The notes under the pieces were generated by a model that ran no database searches, had not been told where the DNA came from, and was given only the letters and a program-made list of their open reading frames with translations. From the NCBI GenBank assembly GCA_030066245.1, contig JASJBY010000024.1, forward strand, positions 1 to 25,190: DNA of 25,190 nucleotides, in the 5' to 3' direction. Below, one piece after another: positions 8,073-16,553 of the stretch (positions are counted from its first letter, which is position 1; each line of letters begins with the position of its first letter). The position numbers were made by a program, and so were the translations under genes. This stretch comes from Gammaproteobacteria bacterium (GTDB lineage Bacteria > Pseudomonadota > Gammaproteobacteria > JAABTG01).

Positions 8073-8990
8073 TCAGGGCGATTCGCCGGCAGCTGGGCCG
8101 GACATGATCAGCTCGTCCACCCCTGCGGCTAGTCGTTCCAGCCAACGGCTGCCACGGGGGTCGTTGGCCAAGGCCACCAGGATGTACTTGCGTCCAGCAC
8201 GCTCCACCAAGGCGCTGTCCGAGTGCCAGGTTCGCCAGGTGCCCGACTTTCGGTAGATGCGTGGAGCCCCGGGCCGATTCTTAAGCCCCTTCACGAACTT
8301 GTGCTCGAGCTTCGGGTTTGCCAGAAACCTCTTCATGACGGGCTCGAGTCGACCGTCGAACAATTGGCCCGTCTCCATCAGGTAGTAGTACCGGGCCGTC
8401 TGCAGTGCAGTTGCGCCATGCGAGAGATTGTGCAGCGGATCCCGCTGCCACAGGCCACGTTTACCGTAGTCCTTGCCGACCCAGAGGCCGCCGTTGTAGG
8501 CCGGGTCATAGAGGCGGAAGCGGTCAGAGGCAAGGATTGAGGCCAGCTCCGCTTTGCCAATCAGATTGAGCATGTTGGTGGCATCCGGGTTCGACGATGA
8601 CTGGATCATGCGGCGCAGGCGTTCTTCGGTTGCAGCGTCCAGCTCCAGCTCACCTTCTTCAACCTGGACCATGGCCCCGAGCAGGATGGCAATCTTGGGC
8701 AGGCTGGCCGCGTACACCATCTCATCCCCATTGATCGCCGCGACTCGAGGCCGGTGCAGGTCGCTGATGTCCACCAGCGCCAGGTTGAGTCGCTTCTGGC
8801 GGGTGGCCTTCGCGTACCCCAGCCGATCCACCAACTGCTCGAGCTTGTGCTGCAGAGCACTATCGAAGCTGTTGCGTAGCGCCGGGTACGGCATGTCTGC
8901 GCGGACGCCGGACCAGATTCCCGGACACAACAGTAGCAGGGCGAGGACACCCAGCCTGCCGGTCGGCCTGGCGCACAGGGTTGTTGTCAC
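8073..8990 (-). CDS. Exported class A beta-lactamase-like serine hydrolase
   Basis: A 305-residue protein, close to the usual class A length. It has a long signal peptide (hydrophobic core ~12-28, likely cut after VRA at 31). Motifs are S96-L-P-K99, S132-S-N134 and K248-S-G-T251 followed by W252. No omega-loop ExxLN is visible, so I would not call it a beta-lactamase; cell-wall or peptide hydrolysis is a reasonable family-level guess. The stretch LVDISDLHRPRVAAINGD is close to the matching part of the 6576-7865 hydrolase, which makes the two paralogues. The start is a GTG at 8990 with no clear ribosome site. The Rap1a-like gene lies upstream on the same strand, 156 bases away, and the two may share a transcript. 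The C-terminal end faces the other hydrolase. Confidence 0.8.
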   Translation of the reverse strand: MTTTLCARPTGRLGVLALLLLCPGIWSGVRADMPYPALRNSFDSALQHKLEQLVDRLGYAKATRQKRLNLALVDISDLHRPRVAAINGDEMVYAASLPKIAILLGAMVQVEEGELELDAATEERLRRMIQSSSNPDATNMLNLIGKAELASILASDRFRLYDPAYNGGLWVGKDYGKRGLWQRDPLHNLSHGATALQTARYYYLMETGQLFDGRLEPVMKRFLANPKLEHKFVKGLKNRPGAPRIYRKSGTWRTWHSDSALVERAGRKYILVALANDPRGSRWLERLAAGVDELIMSGPAAGESP

Positions 8991-9146
8991 GGGCGATCGA
9001 GCCTGCCGGCGCCAGGGCAGTACACCGGTGCAAATCGCCGGGGAGTCTGGACGTTCGGGTTGCTGGCGAGGCCCCTTGGGATTCCCCGCAGCGCGGTGAC
9101 AACAGATGCCCGCAGGGGTTGGCGGTGCCGGACTGGTGAGACCATC

Positions 9147-9530
9147 CTACTCTCGGTGCATGCCGGGGCAGGGAAACGACTCCCGCAGCGCTTGGGTCGC
9201 AATGACTGCAGCCGGCTGGTCTATGGCCTCGGGACGGGCTGTGGCATGGCGTGTGAACGCGGTGACCAGCTGACGGATGGTCACGGATTCCGGCGCACAG
9301 AAGCCGGCTTCGGCAGGCGCGACGACTCGAAGGGTCTCCTCCACGCCGGTCAGAAACCCGGCGCAGTATTGTCGGCGAACGCGACCGGCGGGCGTCAGGG
9401 CGCTGGCCGTGCAGGCCTTGAGCAGATAGCGCCCGGTCTGCTGGGACGGGGCGACGCTGTCGGGAGCAGCTTCCTGGCCCCGCAGCGCTGCGAAAGGCAG
9501 TAGTAGCAGAACAAAGACGATTCCTCGCAT
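9147..9530 (-). CDS. Exported Rap1a/Tai-family (immunity-like) protein
   Basis: A 127-residue secreted protein with a signal peptide (residues 1-19). The mature part fits the Rap1a/Tai pattern: LLKAC40T, then QYC56AGFLTGVEE, FC78APESVTIRQLV, and a terminal ALRESFPC121P. That gives four cysteines and the conserved C-G-F-x-x-G core. Founding members of the family neutralise type VI secretion amidase effectors in the periplasm. No effector or secretion gene lies nearby, so it is either an orphan immunity protein or one of the many family members with unrelated function. The ATG at 9530 is well supported by GGAGG seven bases upstream. It precedes the serine hydrolase at 8990-8073 on the same strand. 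Confidence 0.7.
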   Translation of the reverse strand: MRGIVFVLLLLPFAALRGQEAAPDSVAPSQQTGRYLLKACTASALTPAGRVRRQYCAGFLTGVEETLRVVAPAEAGFCAPESVTIRQLVTAFTRHATARPEAIDQPAAVIATQALRESFPCPGMHRE

Positions 9531-9770
9531 TCACTTTCCTCCGGAATGTGTGGTCGGCTGCAATGTTCCATGCACCGTGGCCTCGTGTATGAGTCTTAAG
9601 CATACAAGGACAGGAGGGGATCTGTTACCGCGAAGACGCAACATCCTGCGCTTCGGGCTACCCCCTTGGGTGCCACGGGAGCACGGTACAGCGGACGTGC
9701 TCGGCCATCCCTGCACAGGTCGGTTATCCTTTTGCCGGTGTACCGACCCGGACTGAAACGGAGGAACGCG

Positions 9771-10106
9771 ATGCGGCAGACTTTGTTACCCCTGTTGGCC
9801 TTGGTAGCGTCAAGCAGCGTGATCTACGTCGCCAGCGCGGCAGATGTTCCGCCTCATGGGCGCTATCAGCTTGGCGGCACCGAACGCGACGGGCTGATTC
9901 TGCTCGATACGGCGACGGGCCGAACCTGGAAGTACGATCGCGACGCCAGATACGCGGCCGATGAGCCGGTGTGGACCCCGCTGCGGTTTCCGGAACAGGC
10001 CAAGCCGGCGCCTGCCGCGTCCCGGCCCGTGCCGCAGGAGGCGCCGGCGGAGGAGTCCTGGTTCGCCCCAGGTCCATACAAGGACAAGCGTCCAGGGGGA
10101 AAGTGA
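9771..10106 (+). CDS. Small exported hypothetical protein
   Basis: 111 residues. A signal peptide spans about residues 1-23 (hydrophobic LLPLLALVASSSVIYVASA). The mature part starts with GRYQLGGTERDGLILLDTATG followed by RTWKYD and VWTPLRF, which looks like a short beta-rich unit. It ends in a Pro/Ala/Glu-rich, then basic, tail. I do not recognise a named family. The ATG at 9771 has GGAGG six bases upstream; the frame is open to 9666, but nothing upstream resembles an initiation site. It is divergent from the Rap1a-like gene, with 240 bases between them in which I see no convincing promoter, and is followed 111 bases later by the AsmA-like gene. Confidence 0.65.
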   Translation: MRQTLLPLLALVASSSVIYVASAADVPPHGRYQLGGTERDGLILLDTATGRTWKYDRDARYAADEPVWTPLRFPEQAKPAPAASRPVPQEAPAEESWFAPGPYKDKRPGGK

Positions 10107-10217
10107 GGTTTCCGCGGCCGTGCAACATTCCGGGCAATCGGGGGGAGCAAGCGGCCGTCGTCGTCCATAGGGTGTATTTCTCTGTAGGCGCGAGTCGAGC
10201 GGATCTGGAGGGTCTTG

Positions 10218-11021
10218 ATGAAAGCGGTAAAGGGTGTGTTGGTCGGTGTGGTAATCCTGGTGGTCCTGGTAGTTGGCGTGCTGGCCTATCTGTGGTCATC
10301 GCTGGACGCCATTGTCGCTGCAGCCATCGAGAAGTACGGCTCGCAGACAACCCAGACCGAAGTTCGGGTCGACTCGGTCAGGCTGGTGCTCGCGGAAGGT
10401 TCCGGCGCCATCTCCGGTCTGTCCGTGGGTAATCCGTCAGGATTCTCGGCGCCTCATGTGTTCACCTTGGGAAAGATCGGCACCAAGCTGGACATGGAGA
10501 GCCTCGGTAAGGATCCGGTAGTCATCAATGAAATCTACGTGGGCGCTCCGCGGGTAAGCTTCGAGATCAACGACCAGGGCAAGTCCAACGTGAAGGTACT
10601 TCAGGACAACATCGCCGCCAGCGCTCCCGCAGAGTCGTCCGCAGAGCCCGAGCAGACCGAAGGCGAAGTCAGGTTGATCATACGCCGGCTTGTCATCGAG
10701 GGCGGCACGCTCGACGCGAAGGTGGCTGCGTTACCCGGCAAGGACAAGACCGCGAACTTGCCCCGCATCGAGCTCAGAAACATCGGTGAGAAGGGGGGCG
10801 GGGCGACTGGCCCGGAGGTCGCCCGGGTAGTACTCAACGAGCTGATCAGACAGGTCGGGACTACTGTTGCCAAGCTCGGCGTCAACCAGTACTTGGACAA
10901 GAAGGTGGGCGAAGTCACCCAGAAGGTTGAGGACAAGGCAAGGCAAAAGCTGGGCGAGTCCCTGGGTGACAAGGTCGGCGAGGGTGTGCGGGGTGGCCTG
11001 GAGTCGCTCCGCAACCGCTGA
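10218..11021 (+). CDS. Membrane-anchored AsmA-like protein
   Basis: A 267-residue protein with one N-terminal membrane helix (~3-25) and the rest in the periplasm. The pattern RVDSVRLVLAEGSGAISGLSVGNP, then GFSAPHVFTLGKI, LDMESLGKDPVVINEIYVG and a later RLVIEGGTLDAKV, is that of the AsmA/DUF748-like superfamily, whose members are beta-groove envelope proteins linked to lipid or outer-membrane traffic. It lacks the length of true AsmA (over 600 residues). Residues ~220-265 are rich in Lys, Glu, Gly and Gln with a heptad feel (KKVGEVTQKVEDKARQKLGE), probably an amphipathic helix. The start ATG at 10218 has GGAGG six bases upstream. The stop is only six bases from the next gene, so the two are co-transcribed. 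Confidence 0.65.
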   Translation: MKAVKGVLVGVVILVVLVVGVLAYLWSSLDAIVAAAIEKYGSQTTQTEVRVDSVRLVLAEGSGAISGLSVGNPSGFSAPHVFTLGKIGTKLDMESLGKDPVVINEIYVGAPRVSFEINDQGKSNVKVLQDNIAASAPAESSAEPEQTEGEVRLIIRRLVIEGGTLDAKVAALPGKDKTANLPRIELRNIGEKGGGATGPEVARVVLNELIRQVGTTVAKLGVNQYLDKKVGEVTQKVEDKARQKLGESLGDKVGEGVRGGLESLRNR

Positions 11022-11027
11022 CCGCCC

Positions 11028-11816
11028 GTGGGCCCGGCGCGTTCCAGAATCGGCCCTGTCGGTGGCTTGTTGCTGCTCTGCGCCGTGTCGTTCCAGAGTA
11101 TCGGGCATGGCGTTGGCGACTTTGCGGAGGGCGGCCCGCTCGGTGAAGAGTGCGTGGTACTCCTGCACGGCCTCGCCCGCAGCCGTTACTCCCTGCAGCG
11201 TATGGAAGAAGCCATTAGGCTGAAGGGCTTCAATGCTGTGAATCCGGGTTATCCCTCGCGCGAGAAGCCGGTAGAGGTGCTTGCGTTGGAAACGATTCCG
11301 CCCGCAGTGAGTCGTTGTCGCGAAAAGAAGACCCATACCGTTCACTTCGTCACTCATTCCCTCGGTGGGATCCTGGTACGGTACTATCTCGCCCAACGTT
11401 CCATTGCCGGACTCGGCCGTGTCGTCATGCTCAGTCCCCCCAATGGCGGCAGCGAGGCTGCCGACATCCTTCGCGAGTCGCCCTGGTATCAGTGGCTGAA
11501 CGGACCGGCAGGACAGCAGCTTGTAACCGGTCCCCAGGGCATCGCCGCACGCCTTGGTCCGGTGACGTATCCCGTGGGGATCATCACCGGCAATCGGCAC
11601 ACTTTCTTCGACGCCTGGCTGGCTCGCCGTATCCCCGGTGAAGACGACGGAAAGGTAGCCGTGGAGCGGGCGAAAGTGGCAGGCATGGCAGAGTTTCTCG
11701 TGCTTCCCTATGCTCACCCCTTCATCATGAACGCCCATGAGGTCATTGCGGAAACGCTGCATTTTCTGCTGCATGGTCGATTCCGGCCCCGGGCCGTGCA
11801 ACCCCAGGAGCCATGA
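11028..11816 (+). CDS. Alpha/beta hydrolase (lipase/esterase-like)
   Basis: 262 residues with the alpha/beta-hydrolase plan. VVLLHGLAR (43-51) supplies the oxyanion-hole HG. VTHSLGG (109-114) holds the nucleophile elbow Ser111, with Thr in place of the usual first Gly. D206/D207 in GEDDGKV and H230 in AHPFIM are the likely acid and base. The N-terminus has a hydrophobic run (11-21), so it may be exported or membrane-tethered. MLSPPNGGSEAAD after the third strand is typical of the lipase-like group often annotated as putative acetyltransferase/hydrolase. The start is a GTG six bases after the AsmA-like stop without a ribosome site, implying coupling. Membrane lipid or an ester is a plausible substrate given the neighbour, but this is inference. 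Confidence 0.75.
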   Translation: MGPARSRIGPVGGLLLLCAVSFQSIGHGVGDFAEGGPLGEECVVLLHGLARSRYSLQRMEEAIRLKGFNAVNPGYPSREKPVEVLALETIPPAVSRCREKKTHTVHFVTHSLGGILVRYYLAQRSIAGLGRVVMLSPPNGGSEAADILRESPWYQWLNGPAGQQLVTGPQGIAARLGPVTYPVGIITGNRHTFFDAWLARRIPGEDDGKVAVERAKVAGMAEFLVLPYAHPFIMNAHEVIAETLHFLLHGRFRPRAVQPQEP

Positions 11817-11850
11817 CCCGCCACTTGAGGGCACATAGTTCCCGGCGCGA

Positions 11851-11903
11851 ACCCTGGCCGGATAGCCGAACCAACGCAGCTTGCGCCGGGCTAGAGCCAG
11901 GGT
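11851..11903. repeat. Inverted repeat after the alpha/beta hydrolase
   Basis: ACCCTGGC (11851-11858) is perfectly complementary to GCCAGGGT (11896-11903) across 37 bases that themselves contain short GC pairings (CCGG near 11857-11861 and 11886-11889). It starts 34 bases past the hydrolase stop. It may end the transcript or form a structured leader; there is no T-tract. Confidence 0.3.
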
Positions 11904-12015
11904 CGAACCGCAGACGCGGCACCCGTTGCCTCGGGAAAGCGGAGCCGGTTTGGGATTGGCACTGACTATACTCTCAGCACGAATCAGCGGTGTTCGCGCC
12001 AGGAGAAAGTGACTC

Positions 12016-13416
12016 GTGCTGGAGCACAAGCAGCTTCGGGACCTTGCCATTCGCTACGTCTGGGGGGTGGATGCCAGTACCTTGCCTTACTGGCGGCGTA
12101 CGCTGGTTGTGACCCTGCGCATCACCTATGCCGCCGGCAGGGACCTGTTCGCCGGCCAGCTGACCTTGCAGGCCATGAGCCTGGTCTACACGACCCTGCT
12201 GTCCCTGGTGCCCCTGATCGCGGTGAGCTTTTCGGTACTGAAGGGCTTCGGCGTCCACAACCAGGTGGAGCCGTTTCTTCTCGGCGTGCTGGAGCCACTG
12301 GGGGAGAGAAAGCTGGAGATTGCGAGTCGGATCATCGGCTTTGTCGACAACGTCCGGGTGGGCGTGTTGGGGGGGCTGGGCCTGGGTTTGCTGGTCTACA
12401 CCGTGATCTCGCTGATCCAGAAGATTGAGCAAGCTTTCAACTATGCCTGGCGGGTGCACAGCCCGCGCCCCTTCGCTGAGCGTTTCAGCAAGTATCTGAG
12501 CGTCATTGTCATCGGCCCGCTGCTGGTTTTCTCCGCTCTGGGCACCACAGCCTCGGTCATGAGCATGGCGTTCATTCAGCGCATGCGGGACATCGAAGCC
12601 GTGGGGCTGGTGGTGGACACCGGCACGAAGATGCTGCCTTACGTCCTCATCATTGCGGCTTTTGCATTCGTCTACGTGTTCGTCCCGAATACCCGGGTGC
12701 GGCTGCGATCCGCGCTGGTGGGTGCGCTGGTTGCCGGTGTCCTGTGGCAGACGGTGGGCTGGGGCTTTGCGTCTTTCGTCGTCGCGTCCACCAACTTCAC
12801 GGCCATATACTCCGGCTTCGCGATTCTGGTGGTGTTCATGATCTGGCTCTACCTGGCCTGGGTTATTCTGCTGATCGGTGCCAGCATAGCGTTCTACCAC
12901 CAGCATCCGGAGCATCTGGCCAGCCGGCGACGGGAGCTTCAGCTGAGCGCGAGGCTGAAAGAGCGGCTGGCCCTGGTCGCCGCGTATTTCATCGCCCGGG
13001 GCTATCTGGAGCAGGGGACCTTGCTGTCAGCGGAGGAGCTGGCACGGAAGGCCGGCGTTCCCCAGGAGTCCATGGAGAGCATTCTGGGTGCGCTGCTTCG
13101 GGGCGGCGTGTTGACTCTGACTCGAGACGAGCCGCCCCGATACGTGCCGGCCAGGTCCCTGGAGTCCATTTCCCTCAAGAGTTTGCTGGACATCGTGCGA
13201 AGCGCTGAAGAGACCGGCAGCCTGTCGGCGGTTGACCTGCCTGCCCAGCGTCCCGTGGACGAATTCTTGGACACCGTGGACGCGGCGCTGGCCGAGGCGT
13301 TGGGCAGACGCACCCTCAGGGATCTGGCGCGCAGCCATGAGCCCACGCTGCGCTCCGTTGACCCTGGGCAGGAAGACACCGAAGCTCCCAGCGGCGCCGG
13401 CCGGGCGGGCGCCTGA
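12016..13416 (+). CDS. YihY/virulence factor BrkB family membrane protein with C-terminal extension
   Basis: 466 residues. The first ~295 form the YihY/BrkB membrane domain (PF03631) with about six helices near 52-75, 115-137, 160-180, 205-224, 232-255 and 266-292. Family hallmarks are YVFVPNTRVRLRSALVGALV and the late IYSGFAILVVFMIWLYLAW block. Older annotations called this family ribonuclease BN, which is wrong; its transport role is not settled. The remaining ~170 residues are soluble and cytoplasmic. Residues ~315-390 look like a winged-helix fold (LSAEELARKAGVPQESMESI, then GALLRGGVLTLTRDEPPRYV), and the tail is acidic and disordered. The GTG start at 12016 has AGGAG ten bases upstream. 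It is convergent with the RND permease, with 11 bases between stops, so the genes have little room for separate terminators. Confidence 0.85.
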   Translation: MLEHKQLRDLAIRYVWGVDASTLPYWRRTLVVTLRITYAAGRDLFAGQLTLQAMSLVYTTLLSLVPLIAVSFSVLKGFGVHNQVEPFLLGVLEPLGERKLEIASRIIGFVDNVRVGVLGGLGLGLLVYTVISLIQKIEQAFNYAWRVHSPRPFAERFSKYLSVIVIGPLLVFSALGTTASVMSMAFIQRMRDIEAVGLVVDTGTKMLPYVLIIAAFAFVYVFVPNTRVRLRSALVGALVAGVLWQTVGWGFASFVVASTNFTAIYSGFAILVVFMIWLYLAWVILLIGASIAFYHQHPEHLASRRRELQLSARLKERLALVAAYFIARGYLEQGTLLSAEELARKAGVPQESMESILGALLRGGVLTLTRDEPPRYVPARSLESISLKSLLDIVRSAEETGSLSAVDLPAQRPVDEFLDTVDAALAEALGRRTLRDLARSHEPTLRSVDPGQEDTEAPSGAGRAGA

Positions 13417-13427
13417 TGTCGCCGGCC

Positions 13428-16400
13428 CTACACCGGCTTTGCAGCCTGCTCCTGCGGCGACTCGATTATTGCCATGGCTGCGGGATGAGTTGGCCGCAGG
13501 CGTTCACCGAGCACCAGCAGGCAGGGCGTCAGTAGCAAGGTAAGCAGCGTCGCGAAGCTCAGGCCACCGGCGATCGCGCTGGATAGTTGCGTCCACCATT
13601 GAGTGGATGGCGCGCCTACGCTGATCTCCCGGTGCAGTAAATCGATGTTGAGCGCAAATACCATCGGCAGCAGGCCGAGAACCGTGGTCACTGCCGTCAG
13701 AAGCACGGGACGCATACGCACGCGGCCGGTGGCCAGCGCCGCGTCGGCCGCGGTCAGGCTTTCCCGACGATAGGCATTATAGGTATCAATGAGGACGATG
13801 TTGTTGTTCACCACGATGCCTGCGAGGGCAATGATGCCGATGCCCACCATCACGATGCCGAAAGGCTGCGCGGTGACCAGCAGGCCGATCAGCACGCCAG
13901 CGGTAGAGAACACGATGGCGGAGAGTACCAGCCCGGCCTGGTAAAGGCTGTTGAACTGGGTGACCAGGATGAGCGCCATCAGAAAAACTGCACCAATGAA
14001 GGCGGCCTTCAGGAAATCGGCTGCCTCCCTCTGGTCTTGGTCCTCACCCTTGAAGATGATGTCCACGCTGGAATCAATGGGAAGATCGGCCAGCGCCGCC
14101 CGCAATGCCTGCACTCGCTCGTCCACCAGCAGACCGTCGGCCACGTCAGCCTGCACGGTCACCACCCTTTGGCCATCCGCCCGCTTCAGGGTGCCGGTCT
14201 TGGGCGCAGGGACCAGGGTCACGAAGTTGCTGATGGGGAGCATGCCGGCGGAGGTGGCCACACGCAGCTCGTCCAGGCGGTCGAGGTTGCGCTCAGCGAA
14301 CGGAAACCGCACCCGGATATCCACTTCGTCGTCACTGTCGTCGGGTCGGTAGCCCGCTACCCGTATACCGTTGGTGACCATCTGCACCGCATTACCCAGA
14401 AGGCGCACGTCGGCGCCATAGCGGGCAGCTTCCTCCCGGTTCACTTCCAGGCGCCATTCGATGCCGGGCAGCGGGCGGTCGTCCTCCACATCCGCAAACC
14501 CCCCCAGGCGTTGCATGAGTTCGCGCACTGCGGCCGCAGCGGGCGGGAGCTGCGCGGGGTCGCGGCTGGCAAGTTGAATCTTGATGGGCTTGCCTTCGCC
14601 GGGCCCATTCTCCTGCTTGCGGAATTCCAGCACGATGCCGGGTAGCTCCTGAGTCCGTTGCCGCATTTCAGCCAGGATTTCGGCCGCCTTGCGACGTTGC
14701 TGCCAGTCGATGAGCTGGAGCTGAATAATGCCGACGACGTCTTCGCCGACGTTCTCCCCGCTGGGCTGGTTGAAGGAGCGTGCATACACCGATCGCAGCT
14801 CAGACATGTCCAGTATGCGCGCCTCTACCTGGTGGATCAGGGCATCTTTCTCGTGCACCGAGAGATCGCCCCGCGCCCGTATCTGAATCTGCGCGAACTC
14901 GGGTTCCACGTCCGGGAAGAACTCGACGCCTTTGCCCAGAAGGCCGTAGGCAACGTAGGAGCCGGCCAATACCACCAGGGCCGTGGCCAGCACCTTGCCC
15001 GGGTGACGCAAGAGGCGTTCGAGCATGGCCACGTAAAGACGGCTCAGCCTGCTGTCCGGCGATGTGGCAGGTGCCGGCGGGGTCTGGCGCCAGGCCAGCA
15101 GGCTGCCTAGCACCGGTATGAAAAGTAAAGCCATGGCCAGCGCCGCGCCCAGGTTGATCATGACGGTCAGCGGCAGGTACTTCATGAACTCCCCGACGAC
15201 TCCCGGCCAGAACATCAGCGGCAGGAACACCACCAGAGTTGTGGCGGTGGATGCGGCCACCGGCCAGGCCATCCGCTTGGCGGCGCCCGCATAGGCGGCC
15301 ACGGGCCGATGGCCATTGGCAAGGCGCCGGTCGCCAAGTTCGCTCACGACGATGGCGCCGTCCACTAGCATGCCTACCACGAGGATGAGGCTGAACAGCA
15401 CCACGATGTTGAGCGTATGGCCCAGGTGGTAGAGGATCAGCATGCCGGCCAGGAACGAGCCGGGTATCGCCAGGCCCACGAGCACAGCCGACCTCGCCCC
15501 CAGGGTAGCGATGATGACCATCATCACCAGAACTATCGCTGTCACCACGTTGTTGGTGAGGTCGTCTAGCATGCGCCTGATCTGATCCGACTTGTCCTGC
15601 AGATAGACCACTTCCACGCCGGCCGGCCACTGGGCACGTTCGCTGTCCACGAGTGAACGCACGGCCTGGATGGTCTCGATGATGTTCGCGCCCACGCGTT
15701 TCTTTACCTCCAGGGTCACGGCGGGTTGACCGCCAACGCGGGCGAACCCTTCCGGATCTTTGAAGGTACGGCGTACGGACGCGACCTCCTGAAACGTGAC
15801 CACTGTGCCGTCGTGCACCTTGACCGGCATGCGCAGCATGTCGTCCAAGGCCTCGATGACCCCGGGGACCTTCACCACCATACGTCCTGCGCCGGTGTCC
15901 AAGGCGCCGGCGGCCACCAGGAGGTTATTGTTGCTCACCAGGTCAAAGAGCTCCTCGTAGCGGATGCCGTAGGTTTCCATTACCAACGGATCCACGAGCA
16001 CTTCCAGAAGATCTTCCCGGTCCCCGCCCATGTCCGCCTCCAGGACCTGGGGCAAAGCCTCGATGCGGTCTTTGAGGTCGCGCGCCAGGCGGATCAGGGT
16101 TCGGTCGGGCACCGTGCCGGAGAGGCCGACGGTGAGCACGGGGAAAAGAGCCACGTTGACTTCGTGCACTGTCGGTTCATCCGTGGCCCCGGGAAGCTCC
16201 GCCTTGGCGATATCCACCTTATCGCGCACGTCATCGAGGGCGCGCTTGTTGTCGAAGCCGGCCTCGAACTCCAGCATCACCGACGCGCTACCCTCCCTGG
16301 CGGTGCTGCTCATCTCCTTGATGCCTTCGATGGACTGCAACTCTTTCTCCATGGGCCGTACCAGCAGGCGCTCGGCATCTTCAGGCGATATGCCTTCGTG

Positions 16401-16553
16401 GGTCATGGAGACGTAGATGATGGGGATGGCGATGTCCGGCTCCGACTCCTTTGGAATGGCCTGCCAGGCGAGAGAGCCGGCCACGAGCACGAAGCCGAGC
16501 AGCAGCACGATCACCCGGCTGCGGCTGAACGCGGCGTCGATGAGCCAGGTCAT
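13428..16553 (-). CDS. RND family efflux permease (AcrB/MMPL superfamily, HAE-like)
   Basis: A 1041-residue inner-membrane pump, the normal length for the family. Both halves of the duplicated fold are present: helix 1 at ~13-32, a periplasmic porter domain, helices 2-6 at ~335-485, then the repeat with a second porter domain and helices to ~1015. The helix-4 motif reads VVGMLVDGAIVV, so the first proton-relay aspartate (D398, AcrB D407) is kept but the second (AcrB D408) is Gly399. In helix 10 the AcrB lysine (K940) region is AGIVVNNNIVLID, with Asn916-918. Both changes occur together in a known branch of RND pumps, so the protein is probably functional with altered proton coupling. Its ATG overlaps the adaptor stop by four bases. 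No outer-membrane channel gene is in the window; it may recruit a TolC from elsewhere. Substrate unknown. Confidence 0.92.
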   Translation of the reverse strand: MTWLIDAAFSRSRVIVLLLGFVLVAGSLAWQAIPKESEPDIAIPIIYVSMTHEGISPEDAERLLVRPMEKELQSIEGIKEMSSTAREGSASVMLEFEAGFDNKRALDDVRDKVDIAKAELPGATDEPTVHEVNVALFPVLTVGLSGTVPDRTLIRLARDLKDRIEALPQVLEADMGGDREDLLEVLVDPLVMETYGIRYEELFDLVSNNNLLVAAGALDTGAGRMVVKVPGVIEALDDMLRMPVKVHDGTVVTFQEVASVRRTFKDPEGFARVGGQPAVTLEVKKRVGANIIETIQAVRSLVDSERAQWPAGVEVVYLQDKSDQIRRMLDDLTNNVVTAIVLVMMVIIATLGARSAVLVGLAIPGSFLAGMLILYHLGHTLNIVVLFSLILVVGMLVDGAIVVSELGDRRLANGHRPVAAYAGAAKRMAWPVAASTATTLVVFLPLMFWPGVVGEFMKYLPLTVMINLGAALAMALLFIPVLGSLLAWRQTPPAPATSPDSRLSRLYVAMLERLLRHPGKVLATALVVLAGSYVAYGLLGKGVEFFPDVEPEFAQIQIRARGDLSVHEKDALIHQVEARILDMSELRSVYARSFNQPSGENVGEDVVGIIQLQLIDWQQRRKAAEILAEMRQRTQELPGIVLEFRKQENGPGEGKPIKIQLASRDPAQLPPAAAAVRELMQRLGGFADVEDDRPLPGIEWRLEVNREEAARYGADVRLLGNAVQMVTNGIRVAGYRPDDSDDEVDIRVRFPFAERNLDRLDELRVATSAGMLPISNFVTLVPAPKTGTLKRADGQRVVTVQADVADGLLVDERVQALRAALADLPIDSSVDIIFKGEDQDQREAADFLKAAFIGAVFLMALILVTQFNSLYQAGLVLSAIVFSTAGVLIGLLVTAQPFGIVMVGIGIIALAGIVVNNNIVLIDTYNAYRRESLTAADAALATGRVRMRPVLLTAVTTVLGLLPMVFALNIDLLHREISVGAPSTQWWTQLSSAIAGGLSFATLLTLLLTPCLLVLGERLRPTHPAAMAIIESPQEQAAKPV

